DNA from: Paraburkholderia tropica
GTDB lineage: Bacteria; Pseudomonadota; Gammaproteobacteria; Burkholderiales; Burkholderiaceae
Direction: 5' to 3'
Length of the DNA: 64,000 nt
Assembly (NCBI RefSeq): GCF_914484835.1
Contig: NZ_CAJZAR010000049.1
Coordinates: 1 to 64,000, forward strand
This document shows positions 17,455-25,946 of the stretch, piece by piece (position 1 is the stretch's first letter; every line of letters begins with the position of its first letter). The notes beneath the pieces were generated by a model that saw nothing but the letters and a program-made list of their open reading frames with translations, was not told the origin of the DNA and ran no database searches. Made by a program: the position numbers and the translations under genes.

Positions 17455-17616
17455 ATGCTGTATTACGCGCTGGTATTTTTCATCGTCGCGATCGTTGCGG
17501 CGGCTCTGGGCTTCGGCGGCATCGCGGCTGGCGCCGCCAGTATCGCGAAGATACTGTTCTTTATCTTCCTCGTTATTTTCCTCGTCACGCTCGTCATGGG
17601 TCTGGTGCGACGATAA
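17455..17616 (+). CDS. DUF1328 (YtjA-like) small membrane protein
   Basis: A 53-residue protein made of two hydrophobic helices (about 2-24 and 30-50) with a GFGGIAAGAASIAK turn, typical of the DUF1328/YtjA family. GGAGG lies just upstream of the ATG at 17455. Family members are often stress-induced and sit in the inner membrane; the function is unknown. A long GC hairpin follows the gene. Confidence 0.85.
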   Translation: MLYYALVFFIVAIVAAALGFGGIAAGAASIAKILFFIFLVIFLVTLVMGLVRR

Positions 17617-17672
17617 CGGCGCGTGGATTCATAGGTGTTCGAAGTAATTGAGAAGATAAGCGGATTTATTGT

Positions 17673-17703
17673 GCGGGCGGCGACTCCTCCGGTCGCCGCC
17701 CGC
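17673..17703 (+). terminator. Strong hairpin after the DUF1328 gene
   Basis: A perfect 12-bp stem GCGGGCGGCGAC / GTCGCCGCCCGC around a 7-base loop. No T run follows, so it may slow or stabilise rather than terminate by itself. Confidence 0.5.
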
Positions 17704-17723
17704 GCGAATGCGTTTTCACGCGC

Positions 17724-17753
17724 TTGACCATTGCGCCCGTTCGACGTTAGCAT
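17724..17753 (+). promoter_or_regulatory. Candidate promoter of the cysS leader
   Basis: TTGACC (17724-17729), 18-base spacer, TAGCAT (17748-17753). The predicted transcription start falls at about 17760, at the ATG of the leader peptide, so the leader mRNA may be leaderless. Confidence 0.45.
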
Positions 17754-17760
17754 CGTCGGC

Positions 17761-17838
17761 ATGAATCTTTTTTCCGCCTCCCTCGTTTTCATCCCGCGCG
17801 CATGTTGTCAGCCCATGCCGGGGGCAGGCTGCGTCTAG
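17761..17838 (+). CDS. Putative cysteine-rich leader peptide of cysS
   Basis: A 25-codon ORF with two adjacent Cys codons at positions 15-16 and a third at 24, then TAG. A local hairpin (17809-17831) begins right after the tandem Cys codons and an intrinsic terminator follows at 17880-17915, before a cysteinyl-tRNA synthetase gene. This is the layout of ribosome-mediated attenuation. No Shine-Dalgarno site is seen, but the predicted transcript starts at the ATG. It is inferred from layout only; a chance ORF cannot be excluded. Confidence 0.55.
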   Translation: MNLFSASLVFIPRACCQPMPGAGCV

Positions 17839-17879
17839 CGTCGGTACACGTCGCGCTTTACGACAACCCATTGCCATCT

Positions 17880-17915
17880 GGCCGCCCGTTGAAAAACCGG
17901 CGGCCTTTTTGTTTT
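17880..17915 (+). terminator. Intrinsic terminator/attenuator in the cysS leader
   Basis: GGCCGCC (17880-17886) pairs with GGCGGCC (17899-17905), with an inner GTT/AAC closing a GAAA loop, followed by TTTTTGTTTTT. It lies 46 bases before the cysS start, downstream of the Cys-containing leader ORF. Confidence 0.8.
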
Positions 17916-17960
17916 TCCCCTTTCGTTTTTCTTCCACCGCTATCGAACCGGAGAAGCCCG

Positions 17961-19358
17961 ATGCCGCTCGCGCTGTACGACACCTGGTCGCGCGCCCTGC
18001 GTCCTTTCACGCCCATTCAAGCCGCTAGCGTGGGGATGTACTGCTGCGGACCGACCGTCTACGACCACGCGCATATCGGCAATCTGCGGACCTATGTGTT
18101 CGAGGACGTGCTGCGCCGCGTGCTCGCGCGCAACGGTTATACGGTGCGGCACGTCGTCAATATCACCGATGTCGGCCATCTGACTTCCGATGCCGACGAA
18201 GGCGAGGACAAGATGGAAAAAGGCAGCCGCCGCACGGGCGAATCGGCGTGGGCTATCGCGCGGCGCTATACCGAAGCGTTCGTCGGCGACTGGCGCGCGC
18301 TGAATCTGCTGGAACCCACGGTGTGGTGCCGCGCGACCGATCACATCGGCGAACAGATTGCTTTCATCGCCGATATCGAGCGCGCGGGTTACGTCTATCG
18401 CACGGACGACGGTCTCTATTTCGACACCGCGAAGCAGGACGATTACGGCTTTCTTGCGCGCCTCGAACGGGCGGGCTTGCAGGCGGGCAAGCGCGTGGCG
18501 CTCGGCGCGAAACGCAACATCACCGACTTCGCGCTATGGAAGTTCAGCGCGCCCGGCGTGCAGCGCCAGATGGAGTGGGGCAGCCCGTGGGGACGCGGCT
18601 TTCCGGGCTGGCATATCGAGTGCTCGGCGATGTCGGCGAAATACCTGGGCACGTGGTTCGATATTCATTGCGGCGGCGAGGATCATGTCGCCGTGCATCA
18701 CAGCAACGAAATCGCGCAGACCCAGGCGGCGCACGGCACGCGGCTCGCGAACTTCTGGCTGCACGGTCACTTTCTGACGCAGCAGGGCGACGCGAAGATG
18801 TCGAAGTCGGGCGGCGATTTCATTCGTCTGCAGACGCTGCGCGAGCGGCAGGCGGAGCCGCTCGCGTATCGCTATCTGTGCTTGACCGCGCACTATCGGA
18901 GCACCCTGCAGTTCAACTGGGACGCGCTGCGCGCCGCGCAAACGGCGTTGAACCGGTTGCGGCGGCTGTATGTCGGCTGGCCCGAAGGCGGTGTCGCCGA
19001 TGCGGATTACGTCGCGCGTTTCGATGCCGAGGCGAACGACGATCTGAACTTGCCGAAGGCGCTCGCCGTGCTCTGGGATCTCGTCAAGAGCGGCTTGCCG
19101 TCCGCGACCCTGCGCGCGACCGTCGACGTATTCGATGCGGTTTTAGGCTTGGGTCTGAGCGACTGGCGGCCTGCCGAAACGGAGATTCCGGCAGACGTTC
19201 AGGCGTTGCTGAACGAACGCGAACAGGCGCGCGCGGCGAAAGACTGGGCGAGCGCCGATGCCTTGCGCGACGCGCTCGACGCGCAAGGCTGGCGCATCGA
19301 GGACGGCGCACACGGCCCACACCTCGTGCGCCAGACGTCGCCCGCCACAAGCCCGTGA
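17961..19358 (+). CDS. cysS: Cysteine--tRNA ligase, probable second copy
   Basis: A 465-residue class I synthetase with zinc ligands Cys28/29 region, Cys221, His246 and Glu250, HIGH motif HIGN (38-41) and KMSKS (279-283). It charges tRNA-Cys. The wording GPTVYDHAHIGNLRTYVFEDVLRR differs from the CysRS usual in Burkholderiales (which reads more like CGMTVYDYCHIGHAR), so this is probably a paralogue or transferred copy. The ATG at 17961 follows CGGAGAAG; the ORF is open further upstream through the terminator, which is not coding. All catalytic motifs are intact. An attenuator-like leader precedes it. Confidence 0.92.
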   Translation: MPLALYDTWSRALRPFTPIQAASVGMYCCGPTVYDHAHIGNLRTYVFEDVLRRVLARNGYTVRHVVNITDVGHLTSDADEGEDKMEKGSRRTGESAWAIARRYTEAFVGDWRALNLLEPTVWCRATDHIGEQIAFIADIERAGYVYRTDDGLYFDTAKQDDYGFLARLERAGLQAGKRVALGAKRNITDFALWKFSAPGVQRQMEWGSPWGRGFPGWHIECSAMSAKYLGTWFDIHCGGEDHVAVHHSNEIAQTQAAHGTRLANFWLHGHFLTQQGDAKMSKSGGDFIRLQTLRERQAEPLAYRYLCLTAHYRSTLQFNWDALRAAQTALNRLRRLYVGWPEGGVADADYVARFDAEANDDLNLPKALAVLWDLVKSGLPSATLRATVDVFDAVLGLGLSDWRPAETEIPADVQALLNEREQARAAKDWASADALRDALDAQGWRIEDGAHGPHLVRQTSPATSP

Positions 19359-19380
19359 TCAGCGCCATGAGCGCATTGCA

Positions 19381-20880
19381 TCACGCCTGCTGCGGATGCA
19401 GGCGTCGATGCATCGGCCCGAGCGCGAGCGAGATCAGCACGCAGACGCCCAAAATGCCGACCAGCGCGAACATCGAAATGCGAAAGCCCTGCACGTAATC
19501 GAGCGCGGCCGGATGCGCGCCGAGGTGCGAGAAGAACACGCCGCCGAGCGTCGCCGCGCCCACGGCCGCGCCGATCTGCAAGGTCGCCGTGACCATGCCG
19601 GAGGCCACGCCCGCGCGCGCCGGCTCGACTTCCGCGAGCACGATGCGCACGACCGAAGGCAGCACGAGGCCCTGGCCGACGCCCATCGCCGCGAGGCCGA
19701 GGTAGAAGCCCGCGCCGGGAGCACCCACGTTCGCGAGCGACGCGGCCGCCGCGAGGCCGAGCGCGATCAGCGCGAAGCCGAGCGTCAGCACGCGATAGCC
19801 GCCGAGGCGGAACACGAGGCGCGGCATCAGCAGCGGACTCGACAGAAAGCCGAGACCGAACGGCAGGATCGCCACGCCGCAAGCGAGCGGCGTCCAGTGC
19901 AGCGCGCCTTGCAGATAAATGCCGTAGCTCAGGAAGAACGCGCTCAGCGTGTAGAACAGAAACGCGAGCGTGAGGCCGAGCGCCACGACCGGATTGCGAA
20001 ACAGGCGCACGTCGAGCAGCGGATCGTGGCCGCGCGCGAGACTGCGTGCTTCCACGCGCAGTAGCGCGCCAAGCATCGGCACCGAGGCGGCCAGGCAGAT
20101 CAGCATCCACGTGGGCCAGCCTTCCTCGCGTCCGCGCGTGAGCGGATAGACGAGCATCAGCAGAAAGAGCGAGAGCAGCACGGTGCCCGGCACGTCGATG
20201 CGCGCGCCGCGCGGCGGGCGGCTTTCGGGAATGAAGCGCCAGCTCCCGAGCAGCGCGAGCGCGCCGATCGGCAGATTGACGAGAAAGATCGCGCGCCAGC
20301 CGAGCCCGAACGGATGCAGGCTGATGAGCGCGCCGCCGCCGAGCTGGCCGATCACCGCAGCGACGCCGAACACGAAGCCGTAGAAGCCCATCACGCGCAC
20401 CTGTTCGTGCGGCGTGAACACGCTGCGGATGGTCGCGAGCACCTGCGGCGCGAGCACGGCGGCGAACAGCCCCTGGAGGATGCGCGCGCCCACCAGCATC
20501 GCGCCCGAGGTCGCGAGCCCGCAGAGCGTGGAGGCGAGCACGAAGCCCGCCATGCCGATCATGAACATGCGCTTGCGGCCGTAGAGGTCGCCCAGGCGTC
20601 CGCCGGTGATCTGCGCGACCGCGTTGGCGCAGGCGTAGGCGGAGACCACCATCTGGAGCTGCGCGGCGCTGGCGGCGAGCCCCGTGTGGATGGCGGGCAG
20701 CGCGAGATTCACGATGAAGTAATCGACGGGCGGCAGGATGGCGCCCACCAGCAGGACCACGAGCGCCCAGCCGTGATGGCTGCGCGCGGCGGGGGCCGAA
20801 GCTTGGGCCGAAGCCGGCGTGGGGGCGGCTGAAGGGCAGACCGCCACGCTCGGCGCGGCGGCAAGTGAAGAGTCGGTCAT
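19381..20880 (-). CDS. MFS multidrug-type transporter (DHA2 family, 14 TM)
   Basis: A 499-residue inner-membrane transporter of the drug:H+ antiporter-2 type. It shows motif A GRLGDLYGRKRMF, motif B-like ARILQGLFAAVLAPQ and motif C-like FGVAAVIGQLGGG. It has a Ser/Ala/Pro-rich cytosolic N-terminus. The ATG at 20880 was chosen over 20925, which adds a basic stretch with no family support; neither has a strong ribosome site. It is divergent from a LysR gene that probably controls it and converges on cysS. The substrate is unknown. Confidence 0.88.
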   Translation of the reverse strand: MTDSSLAAAPSVAVCPSAAPTPASAQASAPAARSHHGWALVVLLVGAILPPVDYFIVNLALPAIHTGLAASAAQLQMVVSAYACANAVAQITGGRLGDLYGRKRMFMIGMAGFVLASTLCGLATSGAMLVGARILQGLFAAVLAPQVLATIRSVFTPHEQVRVMGFYGFVFGVAAVIGQLGGGALISLHPFGLGWRAIFLVNLPIGALALLGSWRFIPESRPPRGARIDVPGTVLLSLFLLMLVYPLTRGREEGWPTWMLICLAASVPMLGALLRVEARSLARGHDPLLDVRLFRNPVVALGLTLAFLFYTLSAFFLSYGIYLQGALHWTPLACGVAILPFGLGFLSSPLLMPRLVFRLGGYRVLTLGFALIALGLAAAASLANVGAPGAGFYLGLAAMGVGQGLVLPSVVRIVLAEVEPARAGVASGMVTATLQIGAAVGAATLGGVFFSHLGAHPAALDYVQGFRISMFALVGILGVCVLISLALGPMHRRLHPQQA

Positions 20881-21004
20881 GATGAACCTGTGTCGAAAGC
20901 GGGGGCGGATCGATGGAGACGACATCGCCGCCGATGAAGCCTGAACGAACCGGTATCTTAGGCGTCGCGCATCCTCCAGAAAAGCCGGAATTTGCGGTAG
21001 TATT

Positions 21005-21021
21005 CATCGAGTAATTCGATG
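21005..21021. promoter_or_regulatory. Inverted repeat in MFS/LysR divergent promoter
   Basis: CATCGA-GTAAT-TCGATG, perfect 6-bp arms, ending 14 bases before the LysR start. A likely LysR-type operator. Confidence 0.45.
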
Positions 21022-21035
21022 GATAGGAGCAGGCC

Positions 21036-21908
21036 GTGCGAGGCTTCGAACTCGACCAGTTGCGTACCTTCACCGTGGTGGCGGAAGCGGGCAGCCTGAC
21101 GGCGGCCGCGCCGTCGCTGAATCTTTCGCAGTCCACCGTCAGCGACCAGATGCGCAAGCTGGAGGCGCGCGCGGGCGTGCCGCTGTTCGTGCGCAGCAAG
21201 CGCGGCGTCGAGCCCACGCCCGCGGGGTCGCGGCTGCTCACGCACGCGCGGCGCATCGTGGCGCTCAACGAAGCCGCCTTCGACGAAGTGCGCGGCCAGG
21301 CGATCAAGGGCGAACTGCGCGTGGCGATCACCGACTATTTCCGCACGCACGAGGTGGCGGGCATGCTCGCGCGGCTGCGCGAGTGCTACCCGCAGCTGAG
21401 CCTGCACGTCAGCACGATGAAAAGCACCGAGATCGAACTCGCGCACGCGCGCGGCCAGATCGATATCGGCGTGGTGATGAACATGTCGAACGGTCCGGTG
21501 CGGCCCGCACAGGGCGATCCGCGCTGGGTGCTGCGCCGGGAGCCGCTGCACTGGGTGGCGTCGCCGACGCTGGCCGAAGCGCTGCCCGAGCCGCTGCCGC
21601 TCGTGCTGCTGCCCGGCGACTGCATGCTGCATCAGATCGCCGTGAGCCTGCTCGAGGCGCACCGACGTCCGTTCGTGATGGTGCATAGCGCGTCCGGCGT
21701 GGCGGGCTTGCAGTCGATGCTCGCGGCGGGCCTCGGCGTGGGCTGCCTCTGCGCCTCGGCGATCACCGACGGGCTCATGAAGCTCGGCGCGCGCCACCGT
21801 CTGCCCGCGCTGCCCGAGGCCGTGTTCTCGCTCACGCCGCCGCTGCCCGGCGAGCGCGAGACGGTCGCGCAGGCGCGCGAAGTCCTGTCGCGGCAATTGC
21901 TGGTCTGA
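21036..21908 (+). CDS. LysR-family regulator
   Basis: A 290-residue LysR protein with HTH FELDQLRTFTVVAEAGSLTAAAPSLNLSQSTVSDQMRKLE (about 4-43) and an effector domain from about 90. It starts at a GTG at 21036 with AGGAG upstream. It is divergent from the DHA2 transporter across 155 bases holding an inverted repeat, and 34 nt upstream of a second MFS gene, so it may control either or both. The inducer is unknown. Confidence 0.88.
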   Translation: MRGFELDQLRTFTVVAEAGSLTAAAPSLNLSQSTVSDQMRKLEARAGVPLFVRSKRGVEPTPAGSRLLTHARRIVALNEAAFDEVRGQAIKGELRVAITDYFRTHEVAGMLARLRECYPQLSLHVSTMKSTEIELAHARGQIDIGVVMNMSNGPVRPAQGDPRWVLRREPLHWVASPTLAEALPEPLPLVLLPGDCMLHQIAVSLLEAHRRPFVMVHSASGVAGLQSMLAAGLGVGCLCASAITDGLMKLGARHRLPALPEAVFSLTPPLPGERETVAQAREVLSRQLLV

Positions 21909-21942
21909 TATCCCCGCATCCGAACGACTGAATTCCTGACCC

Positions 21943-23346
21943 ATGCCCTTGAGCCAAGACGCGCTGGACCGGCCGCCGTTGAACCACGCCGATGCCGCAA
22001 ATACAGTGAATGCAGCCGATGCCGCCGATGCCGGTACGCACGCCGAACCGCTCGAAGCGTCGCCGCGCGACGTGCTCAAACGCGTCGTGAGCGCCTCGCT
22101 CGTGACGGCGTTCGAGATGTTCGACTTCACGGTGTTCGGTTATTTCGCGGCGATGATCGGCGCGAAGTTCTTCCCGGCGAGCGACCCGATGACCTCGCTG
22201 CTGCTCGCCGTCGGCACCTTCGGCGTGGGCTTTTTCATGCGGCCGCTCGGCGCGCTCGCGCTGGGCGCGTACGCCGACCGCGTGGGCCGCCGCGTCGCGC
22301 TTACGCGCACCGTCTGGCTCGCGGGGCTCGGCACGGCGGCAATCGCGCTGTGCCCGGATTACGCCACGATCGGCGTGGCTGCGCCCCTCGTCGTGGTGCT
22401 GGCGCGCGCGCTGCAAGGCTTCGCGCTCGGCGGCGACATCGGCGTGGCGGCGGCGTATCTGCTGGAAGCGGGGCCGGCGTCGCGTCGCGGCGCGCGCCTG
22501 AACTGGCAGATCGCGAGCCAGGGCGCGGCGGCATTGCTCGGCGCCGTGTTCGGTCTGGTGCTCACGCATCGGCTTTCCCCGCAGGCGCTCGAAGCGTGGG
22601 GCTGGCGCGTGCCGTTCTGGTTCGGGCTGCTCGTGCTGCCGGTCGGCGTGTATCTGCGTAGCCGCCTGCACGACATCGACGATATCGGCAACAAAGGAGA
22701 TACACGCGACACCCCGCGCGAACCGCTCGCGCCCGCCGCGCCGCCTTTCGTCGAACTCTGGCGCGAGCATGGCCGCACGCTCGGCCTCGCGATGCTGATG
22801 GTCATGGGCCAGACGATTCCGGTCTACGCCATCGTCTATTTCATGCCGAGCTATGTGATTCGCGTGATGCATCTGCCCGCGAGCACGGGCTTCGCGGTGT
22901 CGGCGTTGTCGGCGCTGCTGCTGTTCGCGCTGCCGCCCTTCGTCGGCCGTCTGCTCGACCGCCTGCCGCGCCGCAAGCCGGTGGCGCTCGCGGGCATCGC
23001 GGCGACCACGCTGCTGAGCACGCCCGTTTTCCTGCTGATCGACAACGTCCGCAGCCTGCCCGCGATGCTGGTCGGCGTCGGCCTGATCAGCGTGTCGATG
23101 ACGTTCAGCGCGGGCACCGTCGCCTTGCTCGTGCTCGAAGCGCTGCCCGCGCGCGTGCGCGCCAGCGGCCTCGCGCTCGCATATGCGCTGAGCGTGGCGC
23201 TGTTCGGCGGCACCGCGCAATTCATCGTCACGGCGCTGGTGAAGTGGAGCGGCAATCCGCTCGCCGCCGCCTGGTACGTGACGCCCGCGTGCTGCGTGAG
23301 CCTGTGCGCGGTGGCGCTGTTCAAGGAGCGGCGCGAGGAGGGATAG
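21943..23346 (+). CDS. MFS transporter, metabolite:H+ symporter (MHS) type
   Basis: A 467-residue 12-TM transporter. The line ASLVTAFEMFDFTVFGYFAAMIGAKFFP followed by FFMRPLGALALGAYADRVGRR is typical of the MHS family (ProP, citrate, shikimate and alpha-ketoglutarate carriers). An Asn/Ala/Asp-rich tail of about 40 residues precedes TM1. It probably imports an organic acid or osmolyte. It follows the LysR gene on the same strand. Confidence 0.88.
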   Translation: MPLSQDALDRPPLNHADAANTVNAADAADAGTHAEPLEASPRDVLKRVVSASLVTAFEMFDFTVFGYFAAMIGAKFFPASDPMTSLLLAVGTFGVGFFMRPLGALALGAYADRVGRRVALTRTVWLAGLGTAAIALCPDYATIGVAAPLVVVLARALQGFALGGDIGVAAAYLLEAGPASRRGARLNWQIASQGAAALLGAVFGLVLTHRLSPQALEAWGWRVPFWFGLLVLPVGVYLRSRLHDIDDIGNKGDTRDTPREPLAPAAPPFVELWREHGRTLGLAMLMVMGQTIPVYAIVYFMPSYVIRVMHLPASTGFAVSALSALLLFALPPFVGRLLDRLPRRKPVALAGIAATTLLSTPVFLLIDNVRSLPAMLVGVGLISVSMTFSAGTVALLVLEALPARVRASGLALAYALSVALFGGTAQFIVTALVKWSGNPLAAAWYVTPACCVSLCAVALFKERREEG

Positions 23347-23825
23347 GCGCGACGAAGGCGGCGGCGGAAGCGGTGACGAAAGCCGCGCGCGGCGTCTTGT
23401 AAACAAGCAGCCGTCGGCCGCGATGAGTGGCGATTGCACTAACCCAGAGCGCGAAGGTGGCGCGGCCGGCTCAATCGCAGTTCGGACTGGCGCGGCGCGA
23501 GCAGGAGAACGTCCCGCTTACGTTAGAGACGTTTCCCCTCGCTGCCTGTTTGCCTCGCGTGAACCAGGGTGGCAAGGAAGGCGGGCGACCGGCGCAGTGC
23601 GACTCGTTGCGGTCGCAGGCACTCGCGTGAGGTCGAGGTCCGCTTCCAATGGTCCAGCAGTCCGTCGTGCAAGGACGAGGGCTGCATCGGTCACCGTGGG
23701 TTTCGGCATCGAAACGGCGCAACGCTCTGTCGCAGGTGCCACGAGGACTTGTTGCCCTCAGGTCGGGCAGCCAGGCGAGGTAGAGGATGCGCTGACGCAT
23801 CCCTCCAGCCCCGCCTTCCCGCCCA
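23347..23825. other. 479-base region without a recognisable gene
   Basis: All reading frames give low-complexity or atypical translations. It could be a decayed gene remnant, but I cannot identify one. No repeat or clear promoter is seen. Confidence 0.4.
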
Positions 23826-25448
23826 TCAGGACGCGGGCGTCGATGCCAGATCGAGTGCCAAGGCTTGTGCGACTTCGATGCCGTCGATGGCCGCCGAATA
23901 GATGCCGCCGGCGTACCCGGCGCCTTCGCCTGCCGGATACAGACCTTCGACGTTCATGCTCTGGAAATTGTCTTTGCGGCGAATCCGGATGGGTGACGAC
24001 GTGCGCGTCTCGACGCCGGTTAGCACGGCATCATGCATCGCGAAGCCTGCGATCTTCCTGTCGATCTGGGGGAGTGCTTCACGGATTGCTTCGATCACGT
24101 AGTCGGGCAGCGCCGTGCTGAGATCGGTCGGGTGCACGCCCGGCTTGTACGACGGCACGACAGAGCCAAGCGACGTTGACGGCCGGCCCGCGATAAAGTC
24201 TCCGACCAACTGACCGGGCGCCTGGTAATTGCCGCCGCCGAGTTCGAACGCCCGCTCTTCCCATTTGCGCTGGAACGCGATGCCCGCCAGCGGCCCCCCC
24301 GGATAGTCGTCCGGCGTGATGCCGACGACGATGCCCGCATTCGCGTTGCGCTCGGCGCGGGAATACTGGCTCATGCCATTGGTGACGACGCGGCCCGGCT
24401 CGGAGGTCGCCGCGACCACCGTGCCGCCTGGGCACATGCAAAAGCTGTACACGGCCCGCCCATTATTGGCGTGATGGACCACCTTGTAGTCGGCCGCGCC
24501 AAGTTGCTTGTGGCCCGCAAACTTGCCGAAGCGGCTGCGATCGATGAGCCCCTGCGGATGCTCGATGCGAAAACCCAGGGAAAACGGCTTGGCTTCGATG
24601 TACACGCCGCGATCGTGCAGCATCTGGAAAGTGTCGCGGGCGCTGTGGCCAACGGCCAGCACGACGTGGTCGCACGGCAGCGTTTCGCCGTTCGAGAGCT
24701 TGAGCGAGCGCACCTTGCCCTGATCGATTTCGATGTCGTCAACCCGGGTTTCGAAACGCACTTCACCGCCCAGTTCGTGGATGGTAGCGCGCATCTTTTC
24801 TACCATGCTGACGAGGCGGAACGTGCCGATGTGCGGACGGCTCAGATACAGGATGTCTTCCGGTGCGCCAGCCTTGACGAACTCCTCGAGCACCTTGCGG
24901 CCATAGTGGTTCGGGTCCTTGATCTGGCTGTACAGCTTGCCGTCGGAAAACGTCCCGGCCCCGCCTTCGCCGAACTGCACGTTGGATTCCGGATTGAGCA
25001 CGGACTTGCGCCACAGGCCAAAGGTGTCCTTGGTGCGTTCACGCACGGCCTTGCCGCGCTCGAGAATAATGGGGCGGAACCCCATCTGCGCGAGGATCAG
25101 TCCCGCGAACAAACCACACGGCCCCATGCCGATCACCACGGGACGCGGACGAGTCGTGTGCTCGGGCGCCTTCGCTACAAACCGGTACGTCATGTCGGGC
25201 GTCACCCCGCAATGCGGCCGGCCGTCGATCTGCTTGCGCACCGCCGCTTCGTCCTTGACTTCGATGTCGACGATATAGGTCAGCTTGATATCCGAGCGCT
25301 TGCGTGCATCATGGGCGCGGCGAAATACGGTGTAGCGGACAAGCTCGTCTGCGGCTATGCCGAGATCCGCGAGGCGCGCGCGAACAGCGGCGTCAAGATC
25401 GGTTTCGGCATGGTCGAGAGGAAGTTTAATTTCGGATAAACGTAACAT
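23826..25448 (-). CDS. FAD-dependent oxidoreductase (COG2509-type)
   Basis: A 540-residue flavoprotein. An N-terminal domain of about 90 residues (LRLSEIKLPLDH, then RRAHDARKRSDIKLTYIVDIEV) precedes the dinucleotide-binding motif VVIGMGPCGLFAGLILAQMG (about 105-124). The mid segment VQFGEGGAGTFSDGKLYSQIKD and the C-terminal FAD-contact line YPAGEGAGYAGGI match the NAD/FAD-utilising dehydrogenase family COG2509. The ATG at 25448 is the family start; the frame is open to 25871 but without similarity. The substrate is unknown. It stands alone between two gene-poor stretches. Confidence 0.85.
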   Translation of the reverse strand: MLRLSEIKLPLDHAETDLDAAVRARLADLGIAADELVRYTVFRRAHDARKRSDIKLTYIVDIEVKDEAAVRKQIDGRPHCGVTPDMTYRFVAKAPEHTTRPRPVVIGMGPCGLFAGLILAQMGFRPIILERGKAVRERTKDTFGLWRKSVLNPESNVQFGEGGAGTFSDGKLYSQIKDPNHYGRKVLEEFVKAGAPEDILYLSRPHIGTFRLVSMVEKMRATIHELGGEVRFETRVDDIEIDQGKVRSLKLSNGETLPCDHVVLAVGHSARDTFQMLHDRGVYIEAKPFSLGFRIEHPQGLIDRSRFGKFAGHKQLGAADYKVVHHANNGRAVYSFCMCPGGTVVAATSEPGRVVTNGMSQYSRAERNANAGIVVGITPDDYPGGPLAGIAFQRKWEERAFELGGGNYQAPGQLVGDFIAGRPSTSLGSVVPSYKPGVHPTDLSTALPDYVIEAIREALPQIDRKIAGFAMHDAVLTGVETRTSSPIRIRRKDNFQSMNVEGLYPAGEGAGYAGGIYSAAIDGIEVAQALALDLASTPAS

Positions 25449-25946
25449 GGGTGCCAAGGTGCGATCGCCACGGGAATCGTGGCCAACCGGTATTTTATAG
25501 CTTTGGCGGATTCCCAAATGAAAAGGCGCCGTACGACGAAACGCCAGCGCTTCAGTGACAAGCGGAATGTGACTGTGTGGAAGCTGGCGGAGAAAGCCAT
25601 GCGGGTGGCGGAGTTCGCCATGTGGACGGCTCGAAGCAGACCGCCGATCGGGCTGAATCGTGGCTCGACGGGATTTCTCGTCCGACCGGATGATATCGCG
25701 ATCAATGGGTACGCCGAGATCCGTTCTCCTGGGAGCCGACGTTCGAATGTCCTCGCGCGGGTGCAAGCCAACGCCCGTTTCTGGCCGGCTACCGACCCAT
25801 GCGTCGTGGAGGAGGGCGTTGCGATGATGGGCCGGCTCAGTGCGACCCATCTCGGACGCTCGTTTGCACATGCCTTCAACGGCAGGTTGCAGAGGTACAA
25901 CGGTCGTATTCTTCGTGAACTGGCGCGCGGCGCCTTAGGTTCACTC
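25449..25946. other. 498-base region without a recognisable gene
   Basis: Long frames are open on both strands, but none resembles a known protein or has a ribosome site. It may be a degenerate coding remnant. It separates the FAD oxidoreductase from the LysR gene. Confidence 0.4.

Noticed and set aside
17880..17915. T-box riboswitch before cysS
   Set aside because: T-boxes are essentially a Firmicutes/Actinobacteria feature and I see no specifier loop or T-box consensus; the Cys-codon leader explains the terminator better.
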